From Massilia sp. Leaf139 (lineage in GTDB: Bacteria; Pseudomonadota; Gammaproteobacteria; Burkholderiales; Burkholderiaceae_D): 64,000 bases of DNA. Location: positions 647,194-711,193 of the forward strand of contig NZ_LMOJ01000001.1 in assembly GCF_001424165.1 (NCBI RefSeq). Reading direction: 5' to 3'. The translations under genes and the position numbers were made by a program. Positions 25,495-34,066 of this stretch are shown piece after piece (the first letter of the stretch is position 1; each line of letters starts with the position of its first letter). The notes beneath the pieces are model-generated. The model searched no databases. It saw nothing but the letters and a program-made list of their open reading frames with translations, and had not been told where the DNA came from.

Positions 25495-26178
25495 ATGTCC
25501 GCAAGGATGAAATTCATCTGCGATACCGAGCGCTGCATCGACTGCAACGGCTGCGTTACCGCATGCAAGAACGAACACGAGACGCCCTGGGGCGTGAACC
25601 GGCGCCGCGTTGTCACCATCAACGATGGCGTGCCGGGCGAGCGCTCGGTCTCGATCGCCTGCATGCATTGCACCGATGCGCCCTGCCTGGCGGTGTGCCC
25701 GACCAACTGCATCTACCACACCGAGGACGGTATCGTCCTGCACAGCAAGGATCAGTGCATCGGCTGCGGCTACTGCCACTTCGCCTGTCCGTTCGGCGCG
25801 CCGCAGTTCCCCGAGACGGGCCTGTTCGCCCACCGCGGCAAGATGGACAAGTGCACCTTCTGCGCCGGCGGGCCGGAACCGGATACCTCGGAAGCCGAAT
25901 TCAAGAAGTACGGCCGCAACCGCATCGCCGAAGGCAAGCTGCCGGCCTGCGCGGAAATGTGCGGCACCAAGGCCTTGCTGGGCGGCGAGGCGAACCTGAT
26001 CGCCGACATCTACCGCCAGCGCGTCGAGACCCGCGGCTACGGCCCCGAACTGTGGGGCTGGAAGATCGCCTACGGCCCCAACAAGCGCGGCGGCCAGAGA
26101 AAAGCGACGGGCGACCTGCCACGGGAAAACCAGAAGATCGGCGACAGCCAGAACATTCCGGGGAAGCTACCGACATGA
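25495..26178 (+). CDS. fdhB: Formate dehydrogenase iron-sulfur (beta) subunit
   Basis: A 227-residue ferredoxin-type subunit that carries electrons from the catalytic subunit to the cytochrome b subunit. Four Cys clusters are visible: CIDCNGCVTAC, CMHCTDAPCLAVCP, CIGCGYCHFACP, and CTFC with CAEMC. Together they can ligate four [4Fe-4S] centres. It lacks the C-terminal membrane helix of E. coli FdnH. Its stop overlaps the start of the small lipoprotein gene. Confidence 0.94.
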   Translation: MSARMKFICDTERCIDCNGCVTACKNEHETPWGVNRRRVVTINDGVPGERSVSIACMHCTDAPCLAVCPTNCIYHTEDGIVLHSKDQCIGCGYCHFACPFGAPQFPETGLFAHRGKMDKCTFCAGGPEPDTSEAEFKKYGRNRIAEGKLPACAEMCGTKALLGGEANLIADIYRQRVETRGYGPELWGWKIAYGPNKRGGQRKATGDLPRENQKIGDSQNIPGKLPT

Positions 26179-26393
26179 AACCATTCAAACTCATCGCGGC
26201 CTTGCCGCTGGCACTCGCGCTGTCGGGTTGCCTCGAAGTGGAACAGCATCCGGCCTGGATCAAGGGCGAATACGCGGGCAAGGAAGACCCGCGCCATTAC
26301 CAGACGCTCTTCCATAACGACAAGCTCTCCTGGAATGCGGCGATCGTCAATCGCAACAACCAGCAGAACGAGTACAACCGGGCCAATCCCTAG
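26175..26393 (+). CDS. Small lipoprotein in the formate dehydrogenase operon
   Basis: A 72-residue protein with a lipoprotein signal: basic start MKPFKLIAALPLALAL followed by lipobox LSGC at residue 19. The mature part (EQHPAWIKGEYAGKEDPRHY, ending NRNNQQNEYNRANP) has no named domain. The start overlaps the fdhB stop by 4 nt (ATGA), and fdhC follows after 9 nt, so it is translated as part of the operon. It may help dock or assemble the periplasmic enzyme; this is inferred from position only. Confidence 0.78.
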   Translation: MKPFKLIAALPLALALSGCLEVEQHPAWIKGEYAGKEDPRHYQTLFHNDKLSWNAAIVNRNNQQNEYNRANP

Positions 26394-26402
26394 GAGCCAT
26401 CC

Positions 26403-27503
26403 ATGTCGATGCGAGCGAACCTGAACATGTTGCGCGTCATCCTGGGCCTGCTGTGCGCGCTGGTGCTGTCGCTGGGTGCCGCCCCGAGCTGGGCGGGCGT
26501 GCCGAACAAGGATGCCAAGCCGGCCTATGCCGAGGAACAGACCATGCTCCAGATCGAGGGCGATTCGCGCGCGCCCGAACCGGGCATGGGATCGAGCGCC
26601 TCGGGCCGCGTCCACATGGATCGCCACTTCCTGGGCCAGTACGGCGACAACGAGGGCAACGTCATCGTCCAGCGCGGCGGCAACACCTGGCGCATCCTGC
26701 GCAACGGCCCGCTGGCCCTGGCCACCGGCACCATCCTGCTGGCCGTGCCGCTGCTGATCTTCATCTTCTGGCGCGCCTTCCGTCCACCTGCGCTGCAGCC
26801 CTCGAATACGGGCCGCCGCATCAGCCGCTTCACGGCCTGGGAACGCGCCGTGCACTGGGCCACGGCCTATACCTTCATCGCGCTCGCGGTCACCGGCATC
26901 ATCATCATGTTCGGCAAGAACATCCTGCTGCCGTGGATGGGCCACACGCTGTTTTCCTGGGTGGCGATCATTTCGAAATACGTGCACAACGTGGTGGGGC
27001 CGGTGTTCATCCTGTGCTCGATCCTGATGGTCTTCACCTTCCTGCGCCGTAACTTCTTCAACCGCATCGACTGGCAGTGGGTGAAGGCGGGCGGCGGACT
27101 CATCTCGCACAAGCACGTACCCGCGGGCTTCTTCAATGCCGGCGAGAAGACCTGGTTCTGGGGCGGCGTGGTGCTGCTGGGCGTGGTGATGTCGGTCACC
27201 GGCTTGATCCTCGACTTCGTCACCTTCGGCCAGACCCGCTACGTGATGCAGGTCGCGAACATCCTGCACGTCGTCGGCGGGACGCTGTACATGGTCGCCG
27301 CCATGGGCCACATCTATCTCGGCACCCTGGGTTCGCCGGGCGCCTACGAGGCCATGCGCGAAGGCAGCGTCGACGAGAACTGGGCCAAGGCGCACCATGC
27401 GCTGTGGTACGAGGAAGTGAAATCGGGCGCCGCACCGGGAAGCACCGGTCCGCGTCCAGGCTCGACGCCGCCGGCCGCGCCGCGTCCGGATCCCGCACAC
27501 TGA
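26403..27503 (+). CDS. fdhC: Formate dehydrogenase cytochrome b556 (gamma) subunit
   Basis: A 366-residue membrane subunit that passes electrons to quinone. It has an N-terminal signal-like segment to ~32, a periplasmic stretch, one helix (~105-125), and then the four-helix cytochrome b domain beginning RFTAWERAVHWATAYTFIAL. Haem-ligand His candidates are in RAVHWAT, KYVHNVVGP and ILHVVGGTLYM. The C-terminal tail is Pro-rich. It is longer than E. coli FdnI (~217) because of the N-terminal extension, as seen in other betaproteobacteria. Confidence 0.93.
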   Translation: MSMRANLNMLRVILGLLCALVLSLGAAPSWAGVPNKDAKPAYAEEQTMLQIEGDSRAPEPGMGSSASGRVHMDRHFLGQYGDNEGNVIVQRGGNTWRILRNGPLALATGTILLAVPLLIFIFWRAFRPPALQPSNTGRRISRFTAWERAVHWATAYTFIALAVTGIIIMFGKNILLPWMGHTLFSWVAIISKYVHNVVGPVFILCSILMVFTFLRRNFFNRIDWQWVKAGGGLISHKHVPAGFFNAGEKTWFWGGVVLLGVVMSVTGLILDFVTFGQTRYVMQVANILHVVGGTLYMVAAMGHIYLGTLGSPGAYEAMREGSVDENWAKAHHALWYEEVKSGAAPGSTGPRPGSTPPAAPRPDPAH

Positions 27504-27511
27504 GGTCATCG

Positions 27512-27973
27512 ATGAAAGCAAGCACACTCGCTCTTGGCTTACTTGCCGCCTGCGCCGCACTGGCAGGCTGCGACCGCGGCCACACCAATCCGAAGGACGG
27601 CGTTATCCAGACCAAGTTTCCGGGGCAGGTCACGGCCGGCGGCCTGACCAGCGGCCAGATCATGGCGAAGAGCGCGAAGCCGGAAACCAATGCGGCCTAT
27701 GCGGGCGGCACCCCGGGCATCGCCGGCGGCGCCGGCGGCACGACCGGCGGCGCCGCCCTGGGCGGCACCGTCACCGAAACCGGGCAGGGCCCGTCGCAGG
27801 GCGCGACGACGCCGGCCAGCGCGGCGCAGGGCGGCAACAAGCCGCAGGGCGACAACGGGGCGCCTCCGGCCAACGCGCCGGCCGCGGGTGTCACTCCGGT
27901 GGGCGCCGGCACCGCCACCAACCAGGACAGCAAGCCGGCCGCGGCGCCGGGCACGCTGACGGGGGACAAATGA
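27512..27973 (+). CDS. Gly/Ala-rich lipoprotein of the formate dehydrogenase locus
   Basis: A 153-residue protein with a lipoprotein signal (lipobox LAGC at residue 20). A short ordinary segment (HTNPKDGVIQTKFPGQVTAG) is followed by ~100 residues of Gly, Ala, Pro and Thr (GGAGGTTGGAALGG). I recognise no domain. It lies 8 nt after fdhC, and its stop overlaps the next start, so it is in the operon. The composition suggests a disordered periplasmic tether. Confidence 0.65.
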   Translation: MKASTLALGLLAACAALAGCDRGHTNPKDGVIQTKFPGQVTAGGLTSGQIMAKSAKPETNAAYAGGTPGIAGGAGGTTGGAALGGTVTETGQGPSQGATTPASAAQGGNKPQGDNGAPPANAPAAGVTPVGAGTATNQDSKPAAAPGTLTGDK

Positions 27974-28659
27974 TGCGTAGCCGTTTATTGAAATACGTGC
28001 TGGCCGCGGCCTGCGCCGCCAGTGCCGGCCTGGCCTGGGCCGCCTTGCCGGCGCCGACCCCGGCGCAGCAGCAGGCCGCCGCCGCCAAGAAGGCGGCCGC
28101 CGACGCCGATGCGGCCAAGGCCAAGGAACAGCTGGCCGCCTCGATGGATGCGCTCAGCTCGCGCTGGCGCGCACGCGCCGCCAGCCAGGGCTGGAAGACG
28201 AATGCGCCGGTGGCGATCGCAGCGGCGCCCGCGCCTGGCGCAGTGCCTCCCGCAGGCGCGCCGACGGCGGGCGTCACCGCGGCCGGCGTACCGGCGCCCG
28301 GCCCCTCGGCCACCGGCGCGCCGCCGGGCACGCCCCTGAGCGGCGCGGTGCCGGCCGCCGTGCAGACCACGGGCGTGGCGACCACGGGCACGCCGATGCC
28401 GGGCGTGGCGCCGCGTGTAACTGGCGTGCAGGCCAATACCCTGACCGGCACCCCGGCCGGCAATGCGGCGGCCTCGCCGGGCGGCGGCGCCGCGCCGCGC
28501 AGCCCGCAGGCGCTGCAGTCGGCCAACGTGCCGATCAAGAGCGAGAAGCACGGCACCGCTACGCCGAGCGCCGACGTCAAGAAAGAGCAGACGAAGGCGA
28601 TGCCCAAGGGCGCCTCGCCGGCGGTCGACAGGGGCAATGCCAAGGAAGTGAAGAACTGA
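27970..28659 (+). CDS. Ala/Pro-rich exported protein of unknown function
   Basis: A 229-residue protein with a signal peptide (LAAACAASAGLAWA), a short helical segment (AKKAAADADAAKAKEQLAAS), a brief conserved-looking patch (LSSRWRARAASQGWKTNAP) and a long Ala/Pro/Gly/Thr-rich tail. No domain is recognised. It overlaps the upstream lipoprotein gene by 4 nt and the downstream DUF3305 gene by 1 nt. Membership of the formate dehydrogenase operon is clear; the function is not. Confidence 0.6.
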   Translation: MMRSRLLKYVLAAACAASAGLAWAALPAPTPAQQQAAAAKKAAADADAAKAKEQLAASMDALSSRWRARAASQGWKTNAPVAIAAAPAPGAVPPAGAPTAGVTAAGVPAPGPSATGAPPGTPLSGAVPAAVQTTGVATTGTPMPGVAPRVTGVQANTLTGTPAGNAAASPGGGAAPRSPQALQSANVPIKSEKHGTATPSADVKKEQTKAMPKGASPAVDRGNAKEVKN

Positions 28660-29099
28660 TGAAAATGGCGAGCATGCCGATCGCGGTGATCATGCAGCGC
28701 CGCGCGCTGCAGCACCGCTGGGCCGACGAGGCCTGGTCGGCCGTGGGCGTCGTCCCCGACCGCGGCAATTTGCCGCGTTTGCAGGTGCTGAGCGAGAGCC
28801 CCGAGCGCGACTACTACCTGGTGTCGGGCCTGGAACTGGAGCTGTACACCGACGAGAACGAGGGCTATTACGAGAACGTGATGGCGCCCGAATCCAAGGT
28901 CTTCGTGCTGTGGCGCATGGAAGAGGGCAGGGCCATCCCGGCGCGCGCCTCGGTCAGCTATGTCGAAGGCACGCGCATGTTCGATTCCGGCGAACCGGCC
29001 GACGGCGTGACGATGCCGGCCGAGATCTACGCCTGGGTCGCGGGCTACCTGCGCCAGCACTACACGCCGAAGCCGCGCCGCGGCCGCCAGCACGGATAA
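28659..29099 (+). CDS. DUF3305 domain protein
   Basis: A 146-residue cytoplasmic protein of the DUF3305 family (SMPIAVIMQRRALQHRWADE at the start, then YYLVSGLELELYTDENEGYYENV). The pair DUF3305-DUF3306 is found almost only next to formate dehydrogenases in proteobacteria and is thought to assist assembly or cofactor handling; the biochemical role is not established. It is coupled by a one-base overlap to the gene before it and followed after 8 nt by the DUF3306 gene. Confidence 0.85.
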   Translation: MKMASMPIAVIMQRRALQHRWADEAWSAVGVVPDRGNLPRLQVLSESPERDYYLVSGLELELYTDENEGYYENVMAPESKVFVLWRMEEGRAIPARASVSYVEGTRMFDSGEPADGVTMPAEIYAWVAGYLRQHYTPKPRRGRQHG

Positions 29100-29107
29100 G
29101 GAGCCGC

Positions 29108-29893
29108 ATGCCTGAAGAAGGATTCCTGCGCCGCTGGGCGCGCGTCAAGGCAAGCGGCGGCGAGGCCGTGGCCGAGGCGGCGCCTCCTGCCGCGTCCGTA
29201 CCCGCCGCAGCGCCCATCCCGGCACCCACCGCGGCGCAGGCCGGCGCCGACGGCGCACACGCCGCGCCTGCCCCGGAGCGCGCGCTGACGCTCGAGGACG
29301 CCGCCCGGCTCACGCCCGCCTCCGACTTTTCCGCCTTCGTCAACGGGGCCGTGGACAAGGACGTGCGCCGCCTGGCCCTGAAAAAACTGTTCTCCGATCC
29401 GCACTTCAACGTGCCCGACCGGCTGGACATGTACATGGACGACTACAACAAGCCCGACCCGGTATCGGCCGCCATGCTGGCCGGCCTCCAGCATGCGCGC
29501 AGCGCCCTGCGCCGGCCTGAGGAGGTGCAGGCCGAGCTGGCGCGCCTGGCCGCGCGCGATGACGCGGCGCAGGCAGCGCAAGCGGCGCGGGCCGCGGCTG
29601 CCGATGATCCCGGCCTTGCCGCGGTGGACGCGGCGACCGAGCCCCATGACGGGGCAGTGCTGCCCGCCGACGCCGACGCCGACGCCGAAGCCGATATCGG
29701 CGCGGCGCAGACGGGCGACGACAGCGATCCCACCGTTGAGGCGCCGGCCGATGCCGGCATCGCGTCCGCCATTCCGGCCCCGGCACCCGCCGCCGAGGAG
29801 CCCATCGCCGCACCCATCCACGCCCGCCCGCACGATAAAGATGCCATTGCGCTAACAATCGTGCGCGCGCACAATACAGAAGCGCGCCCATAA
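29108..29893 (+). CDS. DUF3306 domain protein
   Basis: A 261-residue protein. The conserved DUF3306 elements are the opening EGFLRRWARVK and the block LTPASDFSAFVNGAVDKDVR followed by ALKKLFSDPHFNVPDRLDMY (~75-125). The rest, especially after residue 150, is Ala/Asp/Pro-rich and probably disordered. It is the usual partner of DUF3305 in formate dehydrogenase loci. Its short acidic repeats (ADADADAEAD) are low complexity. Confidence 0.85.
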   Translation: MPEEGFLRRWARVKASGGEAVAEAAPPAASVPAAAPIPAPTAAQAGADGAHAAPAPERALTLEDAARLTPASDFSAFVNGAVDKDVRRLALKKLFSDPHFNVPDRLDMYMDDYNKPDPVSAAMLAGLQHARSALRRPEEVQAELARLAARDDAAQAAQAARAAAADDPGLAAVDAATEPHDGAVLPADADADAEADIGAAQTGDDSDPTVEAPADAGIASAIPAPAPAAEEPIAAPIHARPHDKDAIALTIVRAHNTEARP

Positions 29894-29978
29894 GCACTTG
29901 GCAGCGGCACGATTGCGATCCAGTCCGACCGCCTGCGCCAGGCGCATCCATCCAAAACGCATCACTCCGAAGGCAAGC

Positions 29979-31649
29979 ATGAACATCCGATTTCTGGAAG
30001 GGCAGGCCGGCGATCCGCTGCAGGAACGCCGCAACGCCCTTGCCAAGACCGCCGCCATCCTGGCACTCGACGCCATCGCCACGCCCGAACCCGGCAGCTC
30101 GGTCAGTTACCGCTCCAACGGGCGCACCCTCGTCGTCGGCAGCTCGCTCCAGGCCCTGGCCTGGGCCGATCACCTGGCCGCCAGCCTGCCGGTGACCCTG
30201 CTCCTGCTCGACAATGCCGAGGTCGGCGCGCGTCCCTACCCGGTGTTCGTGGCGCGCACGGTGGCCGTGGGCGGATGGCTCGGCGCCTTCGAGGCGCGCT
30301 GGCAGGCGCCGGGCGAGCCGGTGGGGCAGGGCAAGTTCGACCTCGTGTTCGACCTTAGCCCGAGCCCGCTGATCGCGACCCACCAGAGCCCGCACGGCTA
30401 TTACGCGCCCGGCCCGGACGACGCCGCCCGCCGCACGGCCGCCGCCGAGCTGCTGGAGATGACGGGCGACTTCGAGAAACCCAAGTATTTCGCCTACAAG
30501 GAACGCCTGTGCGCCCACAGCCGCAACGGGCAAACGGGCTGCAACGCCTGCATCGAGATCTGTTCGGCCAAGGCGATCGTCGGCGACGGCGACCGCATCA
30601 AGGTCAATCCGTTTCTTTGCGCCGGCTGCGGCGCCTGCGGCACGGTCTGCCCGACGGGTGCGATCCGCTACGCCTATCCGGCCGCCGAACACACGGGCAG
30701 CCGCGTCAAGGCGGCGCTGCGCGCTTACCACGAGGCCGGCGGCGAAGATCCCGTGCTGCTGCTGCACAGCGAGGGCGGTGAGCCGCTGCTGGGCGCGCTC
30801 GAAGGCGAGGCTGGCGGCGTGCCGGGCCGCGTGATCCCGGTCGGCGTGCACCATACGGCGTCGGTCGGCATCGACGTCTGGCTGGCGGCGCTGGCCTATG
30901 GCGCGGCCGGCATCACGGTCTTGATGACGCATGCCGAGGCGCCGCAATACGCCCAGGCGCTCGACGGCCAGATGGGCGTGGCCCAGGCCGTGCTCGACGG
31001 GCTCGGCTACGCCGGCCCGCATTTCCAGCTGCTGCGCGTCGGCAGCGCGCAGGAACTCGCCGTCGCCCTGCAGCACGCGCCGCGCGGCGAAACGCCGGCC
31101 CAGCCCGCCACCTTCAACCTGGCCCAGGACAAGCGCAACACCCTCGACTACGCGCTCGAGCACCTGCTCCAGCACGCGCGCCAGCAGCCCGAGGCCGTGC
31201 CGCTGCCCGTCGGCGCGCCCTTCGGCGCGGTCGCCGTCAACCAGAAAACCTGCAGCCTGTGCATGGCCTGCGTCGGCGTCTGTCCGTCCTCGGCCCTGAT
31301 GGACACGCCGACCGCGCCGCAGCTGCGCTTCGTCGAGCAGAACTGCGTCCAGTGCGGCCTGTGCGCCAACACCTGCCCGGAAAACGCGATCACCCTGGTG
31401 CCGCGCATGGCCTTCGGCGAAACGCGCAAGGCGACGCGCGTGCTCAACGAATCGCAGCCTTTCCACTGCATCCGCTGCAGTAAACCTTTCGGCACCCTGC
31501 ACATGATCGAGAACATGCTCTCGCGCCTGTCGCAGCACAGCGCCTTCGCCGGCAACCTCGATCGCCTCAAGATGTGCGGCGACTGCCGCGTGATCGACAT
31601 GATGCGGCCGGAAGGCGAACTCGCGGTGCCGCTGCGGCGTCCGCGCTGA
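29979..31649 (+). CDS. Multi-cluster ferredoxin-like protein of the formate dehydrogenase locus
   Basis: A 556-residue protein with two pairs of 4Fe-4S motifs. The first pair, CNACIEICSAKAI and CAGCGACGTVCPTGAI, is near residues 190-225. The second pair, CSLCMACVGVCPSSAL and CVQCGLCANTCPENAI, is near 425-470. A C-terminal CIRC...CGDC group follows. The N-terminal part resembles a nucleotide-binding fold. Such proteins accompany DUF3305/DUF3306 and are thought to donate electrons or help maturation of formate dehydrogenase. The start at 29979 is the first Met that keeps the conserved N-terminus. Confidence 0.85.
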   Translation: MNIRFLEGQAGDPLQERRNALAKTAAILALDAIATPEPGSSVSYRSNGRTLVVGSSLQALAWADHLAASLPVTLLLLDNAEVGARPYPVFVARTVAVGGWLGAFEARWQAPGEPVGQGKFDLVFDLSPSPLIATHQSPHGYYAPGPDDAARRTAAAELLEMTGDFEKPKYFAYKERLCAHSRNGQTGCNACIEICSAKAIVGDGDRIKVNPFLCAGCGACGTVCPTGAIRYAYPAAEHTGSRVKAALRAYHEAGGEDPVLLLHSEGGEPLLGALEGEAGGVPGRVIPVGVHHTASVGIDVWLAALAYGAAGITVLMTHAEAPQYAQALDGQMGVAQAVLDGLGYAGPHFQLLRVGSAQELAVALQHAPRGETPAQPATFNLAQDKRNTLDYALEHLLQHARQQPEAVPLPVGAPFGAVAVNQKTCSLCMACVGVCPSSALMDTPTAPQLRFVEQNCVQCGLCANTCPENAITLVPRMAFGETRKATRVLNESQPFHCIRCSKPFGTLHMIENMLSRLSQHSAFAGNLDRLKMCGDCRVIDMMRPEGELAVPLRRPR

Positions 31650-31685
31650 ACCGGCTCCTGCGCCCCTTGGCCGATAAAAGGATCC

Positions 31686-32216
31686 ATGGAGACACGACAT
31701 CACGCATGGCTGCGCCTGCCCTTGCTGGCAGCCGCCCTCGGCACCTGCATGATGGCCGGCGCCGCCGAGGCGCCGCCGGACACGGACAAGCTGCGCCTGC
31801 TGGCCTGCGACATGCCGGCCATGAGTCCGGCCGGCGGCAAGGCGGCGACGGAGTGGTTCAACGTGGCGGCGCAGGCCCTTCCCGGCGACGGCGGCCTGCG
31901 CCTGGCCGGCCCGGTCGAGCTGGGGAAGGCCTGCATGAAGAACGTCACGATGTCGGGCGGCTTCGGGGTCGTGTTCGTCCAGGGGGAAATCTGCAACACC
32001 CGCCTCGACGATTTCACCGACACGCTGGCCGGCGCCGGCGTTCGGCTGGAGAAGGCGTCGGATGCCAGGATGCCTGAGATGATGCTGTCCATGGAGGGCG
32101 AGGAGCGCCACTACATGGTCACCCGGGGCATGCCGGACATGCGCACGGGGAAGGTGACGCCGGCATCGACCCCGTACGCGTTCACCTGCATCGCCAAGGT
32201 GGGCGGCCACCAGTAA
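31686..32216 (+). CDS. Secreted hypothetical protein
   Basis: A 176-residue protein with a signal peptide ending MMAGAAEA (~27). The mature part has four Cys (LLACDMP, GKACMKN, GEICNTR, AFTCIAK) that could form two disulfides in the periplasm. No domain is recognised. It is 36 nt after the ferredoxin gene and may be the last gene of that transcript, though nothing links it to formate metabolism. Confidence 0.6.
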   Translation: METRHHAWLRLPLLAAALGTCMMAGAAEAPPDTDKLRLLACDMPAMSPAGGKAATEWFNVAAQALPGDGGLRLAGPVELGKACMKNVTMSGGFGVVFVQGEICNTRLDDFTDTLAGAGVRLEKASDARMPEMMLSMEGEERHYMVTRGMPDMRTGKVTPASTPYAFTCIAKVGGHQ

Positions 32217-32361
32217 GCCGCGGCGGCACGCCACGCGAACCGCCCGCCGCCATGGCGAACCCGTGGCACAATGTGCGCAAACAGACAATAAGAAGCAGCC
32301 GCGCCGGCCTGCGCCCACGGCGCGCCCGGCCGGCCATCGTCATCACCGCACAGGAGACAAC

Positions 32362-34038
32362 ATGACCCCTTACCAGCGTTTCGCGCAGGCGCGCGACTTC
32401 CTGCAACAGCATCGTACCGACTACGACACGGCCTATCGCGGCTACCAGGCCCCGAAACTCGACACCTTCAACTGGGCGCTCGATTTCTTCGACCAGGAAG
32501 CGAAGGACAACCATGCGCCGGCGCTGTGGGTGGTCGAGGAGGATGGCCGCGAACAGAAGATCTCGTTCGCCGACATGTCGGCGCGCTCCAGCCAGGTCGC
32601 GCAATACCTGCAGCAGTGCGGCGTCGAACGCGGCGACCGCGTGCTGCTGATGCTGCCGAACCGGGTCGAGCTGTGGGAGATCATGCTGGCCGGGATCAAG
32701 CTCGGCGCCGTGCTGGTGCCGACCACCATGCTGGTCTCCACCGCCGACCTGCAGGACCGGATGGAACGGGGCCGCGTGCGCCACGTGATCGCCCAGGTGT
32801 CGGAAGCCCACAAGTTCGAAGGCGTGACCGGCAATTTCACCCGCATCGCGGTCGGCGGCAGCATCGACGGCTGGCACGACTTCGACGACTGCCGGCGCGT
32901 GTTGAGCGTGTTCGCGCCGCAGGGCGAAACGCGCGCCGGCGACCCGCTGCTGCTCTACTTCACCTCGGGCACGACGGCGCGTCCGAAGCTGGTGCTGCAC
33001 AGCCACCAGAGCTATCCGGTCGGGCACCTGTCGACCATGTACTGGATCGGCCTGCAGAAGGGCGACGTCCACTGGAACATCAGTTCGCCGGGCTGGGCGA
33101 AGCACGCCTGGAGCTGCTTCTTCGCGCCCTGGAACGCCGGCGCCACCGTCTTCGTCTACAACTACGAGCGCTTTTCCGCCAAGGCCGCGCTGGAAACGGT
33201 GCAGCGCTGCGGCGTGACCTCGCTGTGCGCGCCGCCGACGGTCTGGCGCATGCTGATCAAGGAAGACCTGACCCAATGGCAGCCGCCGCTGCGCGAGCTG
33301 GTGGGCGCGGGCGAGCCGCTCAATCCGGAAGTCATCGAACAGGTCGAACGAGCATGGGGCATCCGCATCCGCGACGGCTTCGGCCAGACCGAGACCACCG
33401 CCCAGATCGGCAACCCGCCGGGCCAGCCCGTGAAGCCCGGTTCGATGGGCCGCCCGCTGCCGGGCTATGCGGTGGCGCTGCTCGACCTCGACGACCAGCC
33501 GGCGCAGGAGGGCGAGATCTCGGTACGGCTGGCCGAACGTCCGCTCGGCCTGATGCTGGCCTACGAGGGCGACGAGGACAAGACGGCGGACGTGATGCGC
33601 GCCGGCTTTTATCACACGGGCGACACGGCCCAGGTCGACGAAGACGGCTACTACTTCTATGTCGGCCGCAACGACGACGTGTTCAAGTCGAGCGATTACC
33701 GGATCAGCCCCTTCGAGCTCGAAAGCGTGCTGATCGAGCACGAAATGGTGCTGGAAGCGGCGATCGTGCCGAGCCCCGACCCGCTGCGCCTGTCGGTGCC
33801 GAAGGCCTTCATCACGCTGCGCCAGGGCGTCGAGCCGAGCCGCGAGCTGGCGCGCGAGATCTTCGCCTTCGCCCGCGAGCGCCTGGCGCCCTATAAACGC
33901 ATCCGCCGCATCGAGTTCCGCGAGCTGCCGAAGACGATCTCGGGCAAGATCCGCCGGGTCGAGCTGCGCAAGGAGGAAGCGGCGCGCGGGACGGAATCGG
34001 GCACAGGCGTCGAGTTCCGCGAGGACGATGTCGGCTGA
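32362..34038 (+). CDS. AMP-forming acyl-CoA synthetase, medium-chain (MACS) type
   Basis: A 558-residue adenylate-forming enzyme. The P-loop is FTSGTTARPKLVLHSH (~195-210), followed by DGFGQTETT, FYHTGDTAQVDEDGYYFYVG with VFKSSDYRISPFELE, and the catalytic Lys in LPKTISGKIRRVELRK. These fit the acyl-CoA synthetase ANL family, and SPGWAKHAWSCFFAPW is typical of the medium-chain or aromatic-acid group. The product activates a carboxylic acid to its CoA thioester; chain length is not predictable. The ATG at 32362 follows AGGAG; the longer frame is rejected. Confidence 0.88.
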   Translation: MTPYQRFAQARDFLQQHRTDYDTAYRGYQAPKLDTFNWALDFFDQEAKDNHAPALWVVEEDGREQKISFADMSARSSQVAQYLQQCGVERGDRVLLMLPNRVELWEIMLAGIKLGAVLVPTTMLVSTADLQDRMERGRVRHVIAQVSEAHKFEGVTGNFTRIAVGGSIDGWHDFDDCRRVLSVFAPQGETRAGDPLLLYFTSGTTARPKLVLHSHQSYPVGHLSTMYWIGLQKGDVHWNISSPGWAKHAWSCFFAPWNAGATVFVYNYERFSAKAALETVQRCGVTSLCAPPTVWRMLIKEDLTQWQPPLRELVGAGEPLNPEVIEQVERAWGIRIRDGFGQTETTAQIGNPPGQPVKPGSMGRPLPGYAVALLDLDDQPAQEGEISVRLAERPLGLMLAYEGDEDKTADVMRAGFYHTGDTAQVDEDGYYFYVGRNDDVFKSSDYRISPFELESVLIEHEMVLEAAIVPSPDPLRLSVPKAFITLRQGVEPSRELAREIFAFARERLAPYKRIRRIEFRELPKTISGKIRRVELRKEEAARGTESGTGVEFREDDVG

Positions 34039-34040
34039 TG

Positions 34041-34066
34041 GAGGGCGGGCCTGCCCGTCCTACACG
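34041..34066. repeat. Single intergenic palindromic repeat
   Basis: GAGGGCGGGC...GCCCGTCCTAC is a degenerate single unit of the intergenic repeat family at the convergent end of the acyl-CoA synthetase and XRE genes. It slightly overlaps the last codons of the latter. Confidence 0.6.

Noticed and set aside
29406..32318. A 970-residue minus-strand open frame
   Set aside because: Antisense to the DUF3306, ferredoxin and secreted hypothetical genes, which all have recognisable motifs or signals.
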